A DNA stretch of 64,000 nucleotides from Helicoverpa zea (GCF_022581195.2 NC_061467.1:9176001-9240000), one strand, 5' to 3'; numbered from the stretch's first letter, positions 51,701-63,323 are shown. Program-made: numbers and translations. The notes: generated by a model from the sequence alone, not told the origin.

Positions 51701-54700
51701 TGCGCTTACATGGTGAGACTCATCGCACACCCGTGGGACGGACATACTTCTGCTAACCTACATGTGGAGTTGGATGGTGAGTTGAGTCCTCATATACTCC
51801 CTTATGTTCTTTCTCCATATACTCCCTTGTATACTTACCCCATATACTCCCTTATCTACTGTTCTCATATACTCCCTTATCTACTGTTCTCATATACTCC
51901 CTTATGTACTGTTCTCATATACTCCCTTATGTACTGTCCCCATATACTCCCTTATGTACTGTTCTCATATACTCCCTTATCTACTGTGCTCATATACTCC
52001 CTTATGTACTGTTCTCATATACTCCCTTATGTACTGTTCTCATATACTCCCTTATGTACTGTTCTCATATACTCCCTTATGTACTGTCCTCATATACTCC
52101 CTTATGTACTGTCCCCATATACTCCCTTATGTACTGTTCTCATATACTCCCTTATCTACTGTTCTCATATACTCCCTTATGTACTGTTCTCATATACTCC
52201 CTTATCTACTGTTCTCATATACTCGCTTATGTACTGTTCTCATATACTCCTTTATGTACTGTTCTCATATACTCCCTTATGTACTGTTCCCATATACTCC
52301 CTTATGTACTGTTCTCATATACTCCCTTATGTACTGTCCTCATATACTCCCTTATCTACTGTTCTCATATACTCCCTTATGTACCGTCCTCATATACTCC
52401 CTTATCTACTGTTCTCATATACTCCCTTATGTACTTTTCCGATATACTCCCTTATGTACTGTCCCCATATACTCCCTTATGTACTGTTCTCATATACTCC
52501 CTTATGTACTTTTCCGCTATACTCCCTTATGTACTGTTCTTATATACTCCCTTATGTACTGTTCCCATATACTCCCTTATGTACTGTTCTCATATACTCC
52601 CTTATGTACTTTTCCGATATACTCCCTTATGTACTGTTCTCATATACTCCCTTATGTACTGTCCCCATATACTCCCTTATGTACTGTTCTCATATACTCC
52701 CTTATGTACTGTCCCCATATACTCCCTTATGTACTGTCCCCATATACTCCCTTATGTACTGTCCCCATATACTCCCTTATGTACTGTTCTCATATACTCC
52801 CTTATGTACTGTCCTCATATACTCCCTTATCTACTGTTCTCATATACTCCCTTATGTACTTTTCCGATATACTCCCTTATGTACTGTTCTTATATACTCC
52901 CTTATGTACTGTTCTTATATACTCCCTTATGTACTGTTCTCATATACTCCCTTATGTACTTTTCCGATATACTCCCTTATGTACTGTTCTCATATACTCC
53001 CTAATGTACTGTTCTCATATACTCCCTTATGTACTGTTCCCATATACTCCCTTATCTACTGTTCTCATATACTCCCTTATGTACTGTTCCCATATACTCC
53101 CTTATGTGCTGTTCTCATATACTCCCTTATGTACTGTCCTCATATACTCCCTTATGTACTGTTCTCATATACTCCCTTATGTACTGTTCTCATATACTCC
53201 CTTATGTACTGTTTTCATATACTCCCTTATCTACTGTTCTCATATACTCCCTTATCTACTGTTCTCATATACTCCCTTATGTACTGTTCTCATATACTCC
53301 CTTATGTACTGTCCTCATATACTCCCTTATCTACTGTTCTCATATACTCCCTTATGTACTTTTCCGATATACTCCCTTATGTACTGTTCTCATATACTCC
53401 CTTATATACTGTTCTCATATACTCCCTTATGTACTGATCTCATATACTCCCTTATGTACTGTTCTCATATACTCCCTTATGTACTGTTCTCATATACTCC
53501 CTTATGTACTGTCCCCATATACTCCCTTATGTACTGTTCTCATATACTCCCTTATCTACTGTTCTCATATACTCCCTTATGTACTGTTCTCATATACTCC
53601 CTTATCTACTGTTCCCATATACTCCCTTATGTACTGTTCTCATATACTCCCTTATGTACTGTTCTCATATACTCCCTTATGTACTGTTCTCATATACTCC
53701 CTTATGTACTGTCCCCACATACTCCCTTATGTACTGTTTTCATATACTCCCTTATCTACTGTTCTCATATACTCCCTTATCTACTGTTCTCATATACTCC
53801 CTTATGTACTGTTCTCATATACTCCCTTATGTACTGTTCTCATATACCCCCTTATGTACTGTTCTCATATACTCCCTTATGTACTGTCCCCATATACTCC
53901 CTTATGTACTGTCCCCATATACTCCCTTATGTACTGTTCTCATATACACCCTTATGTACTGTTCTCATATACTCCCTTATGTACTGTTCTCATATAGTCC
54001 CTTATGTACTTTTCCGATATACTCCCTTATGTACTGTTCTCATATACTCCCTTATGTACTGATCTCATATACTCCCTTATGTACTGTCCCCATATACTCC
54101 CTTATGTACTGTTCTCATATACTCCCTTATCTACTGTTCTCATATACTCCCTTATGTACTGTTCTCATATACTCCCTTATGTACTGTTCTCATATACTCC
54201 CTTATGTACTTTTCCAATATACTCCCTTATGTACTGTTCTCATATACTCCAATATGTACTGTCCTCATATACTCCCTTATGTATTTATCCCATATATATA
54301 CTCCCTAATGAACTTACACAATATGCTCCCTTATTTCCTCTTATGTACTGTTCTCATATACTCCCTTATGTACTTTTCCCATATACTCCTCTATGAACTT
54401 ACACCATTGCTTTTTATCGTGCCTCCTATACGATTCTCGCTGCTTGCGTAGCTTGTTCACACAAAACGACGTGTAGCCTCTACGATAAATTCTATTTTTA
54501 TCAGAGAACATTTAAGGGGAAAAACATTGTTACTTAGGTACTAGCAATTTTCATAATCTTTTGGAATGCAATAATACAAGGTGTTGATTTGCATTTGTGC
54601 CATACGTCAGGAGGAGGACATAAAATACGTAAATAATCGATTGGAATTATAGTAGACGGGAAATAGCTGATATGCACTGCTTTTTTGTCATTGTAATGTC

Positions 54701-57700
54701 GTAGTATTTCAGAAGTAATCCAATTTTATGAATGAAATTTATGAATAATCGTTGCGTTTGCTTTGCGTTTGCGGTTGTGTGAGGGGCAGCACGGTTTTAA
54801 GGCCAGTAACACACGCGCCAAGTTTAAATACGGCTAGATGATATTGACGGAATTCCGAAAAAAAAAATTACGTACCAATTTTTTTGTTGATTTGGGTCGA
54901 GAATCATTAGCATAATTACGTCCTTGAATATGGCACGGATGCAAATCAACAGCTTGTATTTATTATTTTCACCATTTATTCGGTATAATTTCCTTAAAAA
55001 GAATAACATTGGCAGAAATACTGAGCTATTACACAATATACACAAAAAATGAAATACTACAACTTATAGCCATGCATAAATTTTTTTATGGTAAATCATC
55101 AAATGACCCCTCCTGCTGTGGGTTAGCAGCGTGAGGGAGTGTCAGACTCTTACTGGCTGAAACCCATTATGTTCCATCGTAGGCCTTTTATGTACCAGGG
55201 TCATGGTAACTCTTTCAAACAGTCCCGCAGCGCCGTAGTCACGTATAACTTTGTTCCAGAATGTGTGGTGGGTGTTTGCTCTTGCGCACATTCGCCCCGC
55301 CTCCCGGCGCCGCTCGTGTCCGCCGAGACGGTCACTGTTCAGGGCGAGATGTTCGCCAATGTGAGCTGGACGCTGCCGTTGCCAAGCTATCCGCAAAGAC
55401 TGCCTTCTGCAAAGTTGGGCAAGCAGAGCTATATTGTCAGGTTACTAGTTAAAGTTCATATTACTGGTTGATTTAACTAAAAAATGTTTGAGAAAACTGC
55501 TGCAAAAAATACTTTAAGATAAATGGTTTTGGTTTTCAATTACGTCAACTTGGATAATGAAATATTGACACAACTTTCAAAACTTAACTATAACCGATTT
55601 CCGAAAAAAAGGTTTCCAATTCAAAAGGCATAAATTTGTGTCCCACTGGAAAGCAGTTTCAAATAATGTCCACAATTCTTTCAAAAGGCGTTCAGACACG
55701 GCTGATCGGGTTAAAATAAAACAATAATACATAGGTCGGAATAAAGGTAAAGGTTGCCAAGCATTCCTGTAAGGTAATATTCCAATTTTCCTTAAGGAAA
55801 AAAACTCGGGTCGATTCGTGGGAATATAACCAGTTGTCGCTTAGGTTGTATATCTCTGTTATTTTGATAAAGAGATATGGAAGGTCTAACAAATTAAAAA
55901 CAAAAAAAGGTATTTTTTCAATCAAAGGTAAAGGAATATATAAATATCCCCTTGTTCTATGTCCGTCCAAAGTATTGTTAAATAATAAAACGGTATATGT
56001 TAGCGTAATCTTTGAAAAACACGTGAGACATTAAATTGGCTTTTGATCTGTAAGGAGGTATGCTATAAAAGTCTTTTCAGGCGCTTTTTTAAGTAATTGC
56101 TTTTATACGTAATGGTTCCTTGAATTAATCCTTCAAACGGAACTAAAAAATACTTTCTCTTTTTTTCTGAAAATCAAAAAGTTTTTTATACCTCGAAACT
56201 ATACGTAAAAGATTCTAAGTAGAATTATTTTCAAGTCCATTTTATCAAAAAAGTGTTTGTGGGTCCGTGCCAATATAGAGGTTGGGACAGATGCGCATTT
56301 TGCGGAGCCTTATGATAAGAGATCCCCGTTCCCTTCGTCAAGGAGGAAATGAGGTCAAGTTGATGATCTTTTAATCAAGATCATCAACTTGACCTCATTT
56401 CCTCCCTTCCTACATTCCCTTCATACTAATAAAAAAATATTTTCCAGTCTTGGCAAACAAATGGTCTCGGACGCCCATCCGTCACCATGGTTTGCAAACA
56501 CCATTACTCGCCACGTGGACACCGATGGATTCGTGTCCGAAGGCGACTCAACCCGTTGGTTGCTCCTACCAGTGAGTGACCGCAGTGTCGAGCGGAGCGA
56601 CGATCGGAGCGGAGAGCGACAAAAGCGAATGAAGAATACAGCGCCTAAAGTGAAGCTTTTGGCTAGAGTTAATTTAGTAGATGATAGGGGATGTGTTGGG
56701 CCAGCGGGAAATGCTACTGCTTTTGGTAAGTACGTATTTAAAATATTGCTGTAGTGATAGCTGTATTTGTGAGAAGTAAATACTTATATGTACGAGTTTT
56801 TAATACAATAACATACGCATATAAATTGTTACAATACTAACGCGATTCGTTTTCTTTTAATATGAAAAGCAAATATATGCTTGGAGGGACATTGTTACTT
56901 TATCCAAAAATTATAGATTTTATATAAAAAAGGAAAACATATAAAAACATGGAACATTCCGTATTATCTTTTTGAATCGTGGGCAGAAGTTAGAATGCAA
57001 ATTAAATTAGACACAAATAGCGCGGATTACTTAAGACATGTTACATTGATAGATTACAGTCATTAACATCGTTTTCATTCATTAAGCTGTTAACAAACAA
57101 GATTGATTGATGAGCAAGATTGCACGAATGCAATCTTGCGATCTCCAGACTTATTTCCTTGTGGGTGCAGGAAAATACATTAATGATTTTAATTTTCAGA
57201 GCTTTATCTTCTTTCAGATCCCGATGCTCCTTCGTCAAGTAATTTCGCATTTGGAACTTATGTAAGTTATCTAACTTTCATATTATCCTAAACAAATAAA
57301 ACCTCCAATAACAATTTCGTTACCTAAAATAGATAGCAAATACAAATCAAACATTCATTTTAGTTTTTATTTGAACGGCAAAAAAATCCTAATTTCGGAG
57401 ACATGGCATCCCACGCACACTTAAACAATAAAGATTCGGGAAATGGAATACCCACTTAAATAAAGGGACAAGAAGACTTAATAATGTATGTCTCTTGGAT
57501 TGGGAACAAGAATAGACCACTTCACTTAGCTGAGTATCTTATATGGGTTTATGTCAAGTATGCTGCTAGCCTCGCAGGTATTATTTGTTAATTATGAAAT
57601 AGTGCCTCTTTCTCTTTGTATGACAGTAATGTATATAAGTGAAGAGGATTAGGTGTTACGTTAAAGTAAAATAGTAAAATACTTTAGTTCAACCAACATT

Positions 57701-58195
57701 ATCATTTGTAGCGAATGGCGCATACATTAAATAATGATTGGATAGTCTCTCTCATGGTTAAGACTCTCGAATGGCATGGTTCTCGGCTAGTCAAATGGGT
57801 AAAATATACTAGATACCTGTTATGAAAACTGTGAAAACAAAAGGACAAATCATATGAAACATGTCTCCCGTCACTTATTTTCCCGTTATGTATCCAAAAT
57901 GGCGTCTAGTAATTAACATTACCTATTTATTACATTAGCGTTTCTTTTTCTGTCATTTTTCATATACTTTTATTTTAGTAACATTGCTTGACATTTTCTG
58001 GTATTCTTTAATACATTTTTCTATTTACCAGGCGATATTAGGAGCACTTCTCGGCGCCTGGCTAATGGGCGCGGTGTTCGTGCTAAGCGCGCGCGTCGTC
58101 AAACGCGTGCTCAAATCATTCCGCCCCGCTCCCGTTTCCGCTCCGCTCGAGCCACTAAGTTGCCGCCCCGCGTGGTTCCCACTGCAGTTGCGTAC
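45427..58195 (+). CDS. Single-pass receptor with two FN3-like domains, 5' part of gene (Torso-like RTK?)
   Basis: Common exons 45598-45736, 50831-50925, 51632-51776, 55260-55440, 56448-56725, 57200-57261 and 58032-58195 join with continuous phase (1, 0, 1, 2, 1, 0, then out in 2). They encode about 300 extracellular residues with two fibronectin-III-like folds (first with FNVSWIPSRG and YMVRLIAHPWDG, second with FANVSWTLPLP and KLLARVNLVDD), several Cys (CVVGVCSC between them), a transmembrane segment (AILGALLGAWLMGAVFVLSA), basic stop-transfer residues (RVVKRVLK) and a short cytoplasmic stretch that continues outside the window. Layout and length suit the prothoracicotropic-hormone receptor Torso, but no kinase is in view and other FN3 receptors are possible. 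Confidence 0.6.
45737..50830 (+). other. Receptor intron, AT-rich with LINE-like fragments
   Basis: No exon recognised. About 47790-48260 is a repeat (AGCGGAGATGTCATAACGCA, CGTGGCAATGCTGCCAGCCT, CAATCAATCAAGACCAAT, CCTACAAGAAAGCGCCTGAC) that recurs inverted near 58985-59420. About 49180-49250 is a short non-LTR scrap. Confidence 0.55.
50831..50925 (+). CDS. Receptor exon: FN3-1 middle
   Basis: Acceptor CCCGATACAG, donor GGG|GTAAGT; phase 1 in, 0 out. It encodes AAARDYSLEVRSVTDTIDCH then SPMCYEYNIPG. The pattern DYSLEVRSV with a Cys pair fits a central FN3 strand region. GC-rich against an AT-rich intron. Confidence 0.8.
51428..51560 (-). repeat. SINE-like family A copy (inverted, partial)
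   Basis: GGGAAATTATTAAACGACCC, CTGTGGGTGCAATAG, AGTGTCAGACTTTTATTCTC, TGTACCAGGGGCGAAGTAAC, ending CGATCTCGCAGCAGG; reverse of the order at 25935. It lies just before the exon at 51632. Confidence 0.55.
51632..51776 (+). CDS. Receptor exon: end of FN3-1
   Basis: Acceptor TTTTGTACAG, donor GATG|GTGAGT; phase 0 in, 1 out. It encodes EATWWLIPAFSNNVAETCAV, RPGCAYMVRLIAHPWDGHTS and ANLHVELD. The frame stays open across the donor into the minisatellite, so an unspliced transcript would not meet a stop for about 550 codons. Confidence 0.85.
51791..54410 (+). repeat. 25-bp minisatellite, about 100 copies, in a receptor intron
   Basis: The unit is CATATACTCCCTTATGTACT plus a variable 5-nt end (GTTCT, GTCCC, GTCCT, GTTCC; also a CTTTTCCGA form and a CTACT for GTACT form). 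It begins 15 nt after the donor of the 51632 exon and decays after about 54260. Since 25 is not a multiple of 3, any sense frame reads the same 25-residue peptide (HILPYVLFSYTPLCTVLIYS plus LMYCS), so frames of up to 752 codons appear. They have no independent support as genes. The antisense strand has many stops. Confidence 0.95.
54577..54956. mobile_element. MITE family 'CAAG', copy 2 (380 bp)
   Basis: Full-length relative, in opposite orientation, of 15139-15533: CAAGGTGTTGATTTGCATTT at the left, GGATGCAAATCAACAGCTTG at the right, TA on both sides. The interior also matches along its length (for example AATGACAAAAAAGCAGTGCA in reverse). Confidence 0.85.
55083..55232 (-). repeat. SINE-like family A copy (inverted) beside a receptor exon
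   Basis: GGTAAATCATCAAATGACCC, GGGAGTGTCAGACTCTTACT, CATTATGTTCCATCGTAGGC, CTTTTATGTACCAGGGTCAT, GGTAACTCTTTCAAACAGTC, CCGCAG. It ends 28 bp before the next exon, so part of the splice acceptor's surroundings are repeat-derived. Confidence 0.75.
55260..55440 (+). CDS. Receptor exon: Cys hinge and start of FN3-2
   Basis: Acceptor TTTGTTCCAG; donor CAG|GTTACT (weak but in phase 2). It encodes ECVVGVCSCAHSPRLPAPLV then SAETVTVQGEMFANVSWTLP and KLGKQSYIV. Joined to the next exon it reads SYIVSLGKQ, consistent with an FN3 strand C. Confidence 0.8.
56342..56405. repeat. 29-bp perfect hairpin before a receptor exon
   Basis: GGAGGAAATGAGGTCAAGTT GATGATCTT at 56342-56370 pairs with 56377-56405; the loop is TTAATC. 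It ends 42 bp before the exon at 56448, near the expected branch-point region. No sign of a mature small RNA can be seen from sequence alone. Confidence 0.9.
56448..56725 (+). CDS. Receptor exon: FN3-2 middle
   Basis: Acceptor ATTTTCCAG, donor TTTG|GTAAGT; phase 2 in, 1 out. It encodes SLGKQMVSDAHPSPWFANTI, TRHVDTDGFVSEGDSTRWLL, a basic loop (DRSVERSDDRSGERQKRMKN) and VKLLARVNLVDDRGCVGPAG. RWLLLPV and VKLLARV look like FN3 strands E and F; the basic loop is probably exposed. Confidence 0.85.
57200..57261 (+). CDS. Receptor exon: extracellular juxtamembrane
   Basis: Acceptor AATTTTCAG ends at 57199; donor TTAT|GTAAGT. It encodes ELYLLSDPDAPSSSNFAFGT Y. A second acceptor TCTTCTTTCAG ends at 57217, also in frame, and would drop LYLLS-region residues (18 nt). 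The choice cannot be made from sequence; the longer form is listed. Confidence 0.65.
58032..58195 (+). CDS. Receptor exon: transmembrane segment and start of cytoplasmic tail
   Basis: Acceptor TATTTACCAG; donor CGTAC|GTGAGT, phase 2 out. It encodes AILGALLGAWLMGAVFVLSA (membrane span) then RVVKRVLKSFRPAPVSAPLE and CRPAWFPLQLR. The positive residues after the span put the C-terminus inside the cell. The rest of the gene, including any kinase, lies beyond 64000. Confidence 0.85.
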
Positions 58196-61100
58196 GTGAG
58201 TAGTAGAGATGTAGTCATTTTGTTTCTATTTTTTATAGTTGTTCATTTTTGATGATGATTTTTAGTGTATAGTTGTTTTTGAAAGGTGAAAATACTACCT
58301 AATTGTAAAAAAAAATAAGATTTGTACATAAGGTTGTTCTCGAAGGGTTGTGACATATAAACTTGTTTTTCACAGGGCGATGATTTTTATTTTCAGAACA
58401 ATTTTTTTTTCTGGTATGTAAAAGTAAAAGGTCAATAGCATCGTAGACATAAACCACATAATTAATTTTAACCGCGTAAAACGAAGTTTTAACTTAGTTG
58501 TTTAATATTCTAAAAGTGATTTCGGTGTTGCTCTTAAAATTTCTCGTACGTGAGGACCGATTTAAAGCTTTCGTTGTAAAATAATTAATTATTTATCTCG
58601 AGCGAACCGTCGTCGTATGATCGATGTACCTTTATGACCAACCCTTTAACAAACCACAGTATTTTTGGTAACATCAAAATTTTGAAAGTGCAAAATAAAG
58701 TTATTAATTTATTTTTTCATGAAAATTTTCATGAGGTAAGTAACCTACAATTTGTCCACCATTTTTTTATATATTGGCTGATGGTTTAACTCTTTTTAAT
58801 TCTAGAACTTATAATGATTTATGCCTTATGGTTTGAAATCAAACGGATCGTTTCTATGAAGTTTTAAATTTACTAATTCACCGTTTAAGATCATCAATAT
58901 TAACCGCAACTCGGCGTATGTTACTCAAAATAACCCTCGTACTACACTGTTAATATGCTTCCATTCATGTTAACGTATACCAACTTATACGATGTTACCA
59001 TTTAATAAATTATTAACTATACTTATTAACCAGAGGAACTTTACACGTGCCTGACAGAATATTAATAGCAAGTCGTATTGTTGCTTCAATGTTATTACTA
59101 GGCCTACAGGCGTTACAAAACTCGCGGCACGGAGGAAGGAAAGATAGCGGAGATGCCCTAAGGAAGGTAGGTTACGCGCCTTTTTGTAGGTCAAGCTACA
59201 TACGGTAGGCGTGATCAGTTCCTAGCTATCAGCTTGGCGTCTATCGGCGTTCAGGTGAAAGATTGGTCTTGATTGATTGGGTTCCATAGAAGCGTGTAAG
59301 GGAGTACCTATTAACGTTCCTCGTCCCCGGAATACGGGCATTTTGGCGTGCTACTTTCTTAGGAGACTTTGCGTGCATGACATCTCCGCTAGAAATTTTA
59401 TTCTCCGTGGCTCGCGGGTACAAGTTTATCAAGAAGAAACTAAGTTTATATTTTCAAGCTGAAATATTAAATTTTGGGATATCCAGATATTGTTAAGGAT
59501 TTTGTAGAACAATGAACCGTTGTTGAATGTATTATAATATCTTAAAGGTTTAGCTGTATTTTGTTATTTTATTACAACGTTTAAAAACCAATTAAAAACC
59601 TAATTACAGTAATTATGTACAAAAGCTCAAACCAACAATGAAAAGATAATGCCTGTATTATGTTGTTTTCAGCAACATTTCTAAAACAATGGGAAACTTA
59701 TTTGAAACTGGTTTTCAATAAGCGATTAGAGCAAACTCTATGATACATATCAACAGTTGATTTATATATCAACCGATTGACCGACCGACCGGCCCGGCAA
59801 ACAAAAGAAATAAGTATTTTAGACAAAAGTGGGTAAAGTTTCTGAACTAAATGACTGTCAAGCCAAACAGGTAAACGAAATCAAATCGTGATAATGTGTT
59901 TGAGACAAAATGTAGGTACCAAATTCTCTCAACTTACAAAATTGTTCTTTAAGCAAAATGTCTGTAGGTAGCCCCGGGTTTGTTTGAAGGAAGTAGGTAC
60001 TGCGTACTATGGTCTCAAACAAAATGAACTAGGGATAAAATTTCACCGACTAAGGATAAAGTTTAGGGTTTGGTTTAGACCAAGTAGAATTAAGATATGT
60101 ATTTATATTTATATTCACTGATACATAGATATTTCACAAGTTTTTAATTATCGTTTTCGCATCATTCGTTTTCATTGTGCCACATAGGGCTCTGATCACA
60201 GGAATGAGAACAGTAGCACAGTTTTTTTCTTACGGGTGGAAAAGTTGAAAAATGACAGATTGTTAAAGTCCAAGAATCTGAAAACCCAAATCTAAATAAT
60301 ACTGGATACTTCCCAGCGAATTTTAAACTCAAATGAGAAAATAACGTAACCTAGCCTAATTTGTATGGGAACAGATTGCTGAAACTTGGCTCCTAGCGTT
60401 ACAAAGCAATTAGAATGCCAATGCATATTCAATAGACAGCTACCCATCTTAACTGCAACACTATCTTAAGTGCAACATACATAGGGTTGCCATCCCCATA
60501 TTAATTGATGATTTTTGACAAAAGCAAAAATAAATCAAAGTGAAAATTTACTGAAATTGACAAAAATTTTGCTTACTCATTTTATGAAAAACAGTGAGAA
60601 GCATTGTTTTTCTTCAAATTTAAAACCTTTAATTGAGTTTTGAAAAAACATACAGAGCCAAATGGTGAACGAGAAAAGAACAAAATAATATTTTACTGTT
60701 TAAAAAATATAAAATCAAAACACTTCTCAAATATTTTTACCGGTATACAAATATACAAAATTGATAATTTTTCCTTCCCCGGCTTTCCCAGCCCCGTGGA
60801 AAAATCCCACAAATCCAGCGAATTATAAACTAGAGCAACCCTACGCAAACCGTCATACATCATTCCATGCTAGCTACTGGCGCAAGTACTTTCCTTCCTA
60901 CTCACACTATTATTATTCTGAACGGTCCTCCATGACTCATTAGGTACTCTTACATAAAATGGTGTAAGACGTTTTTAGAAATCCTTTGCTATTTAATGCT
61001 TTTCGAATGCTAAGTACGAAATTATGGCGTATAGTGTCTAGACTTGGGAGTTCAAGAAACATATTTCAAACTATGTTAATAGATACAAACTGTCGTAAGT

Positions 61101-62203
61101 GGTCAAATTAATGCAGAAAAGGTTTGGTTGCCCGCCCATTGCATGTTAAATTGTTATGCCTCTGTATGACTATGTAAATAATGAAAATGATTATCTACAT
61201 TCATAGCCAAGCTGTTATCGGCTAATTCACTGCTTTCCGCACTCAAATAAAAAGTAACCTGTCCTTTTTCCGGCTCTAACTAGACTATCTGTACTCATTT
61301 ATACCACTTTTGTAGTTTCGGTATTAAAGTCCGACAGACAGACAAACTTTCGTATTTATTACATGACAAAAAATCAACCAGAAAAGTAGGTATGCACGAA
61401 GGAAAAGTTTTGTAGATATCATAGCCTTTTCATTATTTTTTATTTATTTTTGTGACGCTCTATATACTTAGTATAGTAATCTTTCAGCCTGAACGAGCTC
61501 ACCAGATAAGCGTACAAATGTAAGCAATATTTTCCTACGAGTATATATTTTGTTAGGAAATAAAGTATAGGTATCCGATTTATTGAGCCCTGAAGAACAA
61601 CAATACACATATTTTCGTAATATTCTTTTTGCCTAATTCTAGAAGATCCAAGATTTGTTGATGTTGGTGCCGTTGACTGTTCGTTTACAAGTTTATCTTA
61701 CGGATTACTTAGTACATGGAACAAAAAATACAAAGATACTCACATATTGTTTTAGGCAAGCGAGTACATGACTTTATATGCGTAAGTTCAGGAGATAAAA
61801 CATTTATAAAGTGACGGGCAATCTGTATAATCCTTTATTCTATACAATACCTAGGCAATGTACCTATAGGATACCTTAAACGTGTAGGTAATGTACGAAT
61901 TTGAAAAAAAAAAAATAATTTTGCCTAGTTATTCTATACAAAACCAAATGCGCCTCCACTAAAGCATGTAAAAGACAAGAGCAAGAATAGAGGGAACCTG
62001 TTCATAGCTTTATTGAAAACATTTCTTTATATTTTTAATGGTTAATTAACTATTTTTGAAGTCACAAACTTCATGAACAACCCACAGAAACCTAATGAAA
62101 TTAATCGGTCTACCAGCTTTAAGTCTGTCGCAATTAGATTCCCAATGTAGGTTTTATTTGGTTTTAGTGGTAATATAATTATCACAAACTCTGTTTATAT
62201 AGG
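58196..62203 (+). other. Receptor intron, AT-rich with repeat fragments
   Basis: No exon recognised. About 58985-59420 is an inverted relative of 47790-48260 (AAGGAAAGATAGCGGAGATG, TTTTTGTAGGTCAAGC, GAAAGATTGGTCTTGATTGA). About 61250-61370 is a short non-LTR-like scrap with GACAGACAGACAAAC. Confidence 0.55.
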
Positions 62204-62595
62204 ATTTCTCTCAGATAGTGAGCTATTTGATGCTAAAGTAATCCTTTAATCAGGTGTTAATATTAGCGTAACTCGGAACGTAATCTGTGTTCTCTATTTG
62301 TAATGAAAGGATCATTTGAAAGATAGTTGTTTAGTGATAATTATGTATTTCAATACTTGACACTATCTAGACACACGGCAGTGTGTCCGCCAAGTTCGAG
62401 CAAAAAAAGCGACACACCGGCCGTGTGTCTAGATAGTGTCAAGTATTGAAATACATAATTATCACTAAACAACTATCTTTCAAATGATCCTTTCATTACA
62501 AATAGAGAACACAGATTACGTTCCGAGTTACGCTAATATTAACACCTGATTAAAGGATTACTTTAGCATCAAATAGCTCACTATCTGAGAGAAAT
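62204..62595. mobile_element. Foldback element / long hairpin: 176-bp perfect inverted repeats
   Basis: Arms 62204-62379 and 62420-62595 look exactly complementary over 176 bp, starting ATTTCTCTCAGATAGTGAGC; the 40-bp centre continues with a further partly paired stretch (GTGTGTC / GACACAC). No open frame. A transcript would form a near-uninterrupted duplex of 176 bp or more. Either a young MITE of foldback type or a hairpin-RNA locus. Confidence 0.9.
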
Positions 62596-63140
62596 ACACG
62601 AACCATTTCGGGCCAAATTCGACCCCCCTGTAACTCAAAATCTATTTTATTTACGCATATCAAATTTCTAGTATCTATTGAGACCCCCTCACTTATCTAA
62701 AATACAAAATTTCATTAATATACCTATTGTAGGTCTTGAGATATTGACGTCAGAAAATCGCTATTTTTACTATACACTCACTGACTGACTGATTCACTGA
62801 CTCACTCATCAAAAACCTAGACCACTTCCAATGGTCGTATTAACTTGAAATTTGGCATGGAGGTAGGTCTTTATGTCAAGGTAAAGGGAAAAATCTGAAA
62901 ATGGCCAAGTGTGAGTCGGTTTCAAAATAATGAAGGTGTTTTATACCCGGTGTAAATTTATACCCTTAAGGAACTAAAACGAACTAAATTTATCTATATT
63001 TATATAATATATCTTCGAATGGTTTGTATTTAGTTTAGTTAGAAGTAAAATAGTGTAGTTAGAAAAAAAAAATCTGAAAACGGCCAAGTGTGAATCACTT
63101 TCGAAAATAACGAATGTGTAACTTTGATCCACGAACATAA
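62596..63140 (+). repeat. Dispersed repeat fragment
   Basis: CACTGACTGACTGATTCACT, CACTTCCAATGGTCGTATTA, CTTGAAATTTGGCATGGAGG, TAGGTCTTTATGTCAAGG; then AATCTGAAAATGGCCAAGTG, which is repeated (AATCTGAAAACGGCCAAGTG) about 180 bp on. Type of element not identified. Confidence 0.5.
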
Positions 63141-63323
63141 TATATGATAACATGTCATGTCAGTCAGTTGGTAAATCTAGTCCATTTAGTTAATCTAGTT
63201 CATTTCTTTTTAAGAAACATAGTGCATATTAAAAAATCTAAAAGATAGTATAAATGAGACATTCTTTTAACTAACTTCATCATAAGAAAAAAATAAAATA
63301 AACAACCTTACAAAAATAAATGA

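Noticed and set aside
51791..54410. CRISPR-like array
   Set aside because: Units follow each other without spacers, and the surroundings are animal introns.
51671..54451. Five overlapping long open frames (up to 752 codons) with a Tyr/Leu-rich repeat
   Set aside because: They are one 25-bp minisatellite read in three frames. A 25-nt unit without stops is open in all of them, and the array lies between a good donor and the next exon.
60480..60850. Possible element with inverted AGGGTTGC / GCAACCCT ends
   Set aside because: The inverted words are only about 8 bp and nothing else pairs, so chance is likely.
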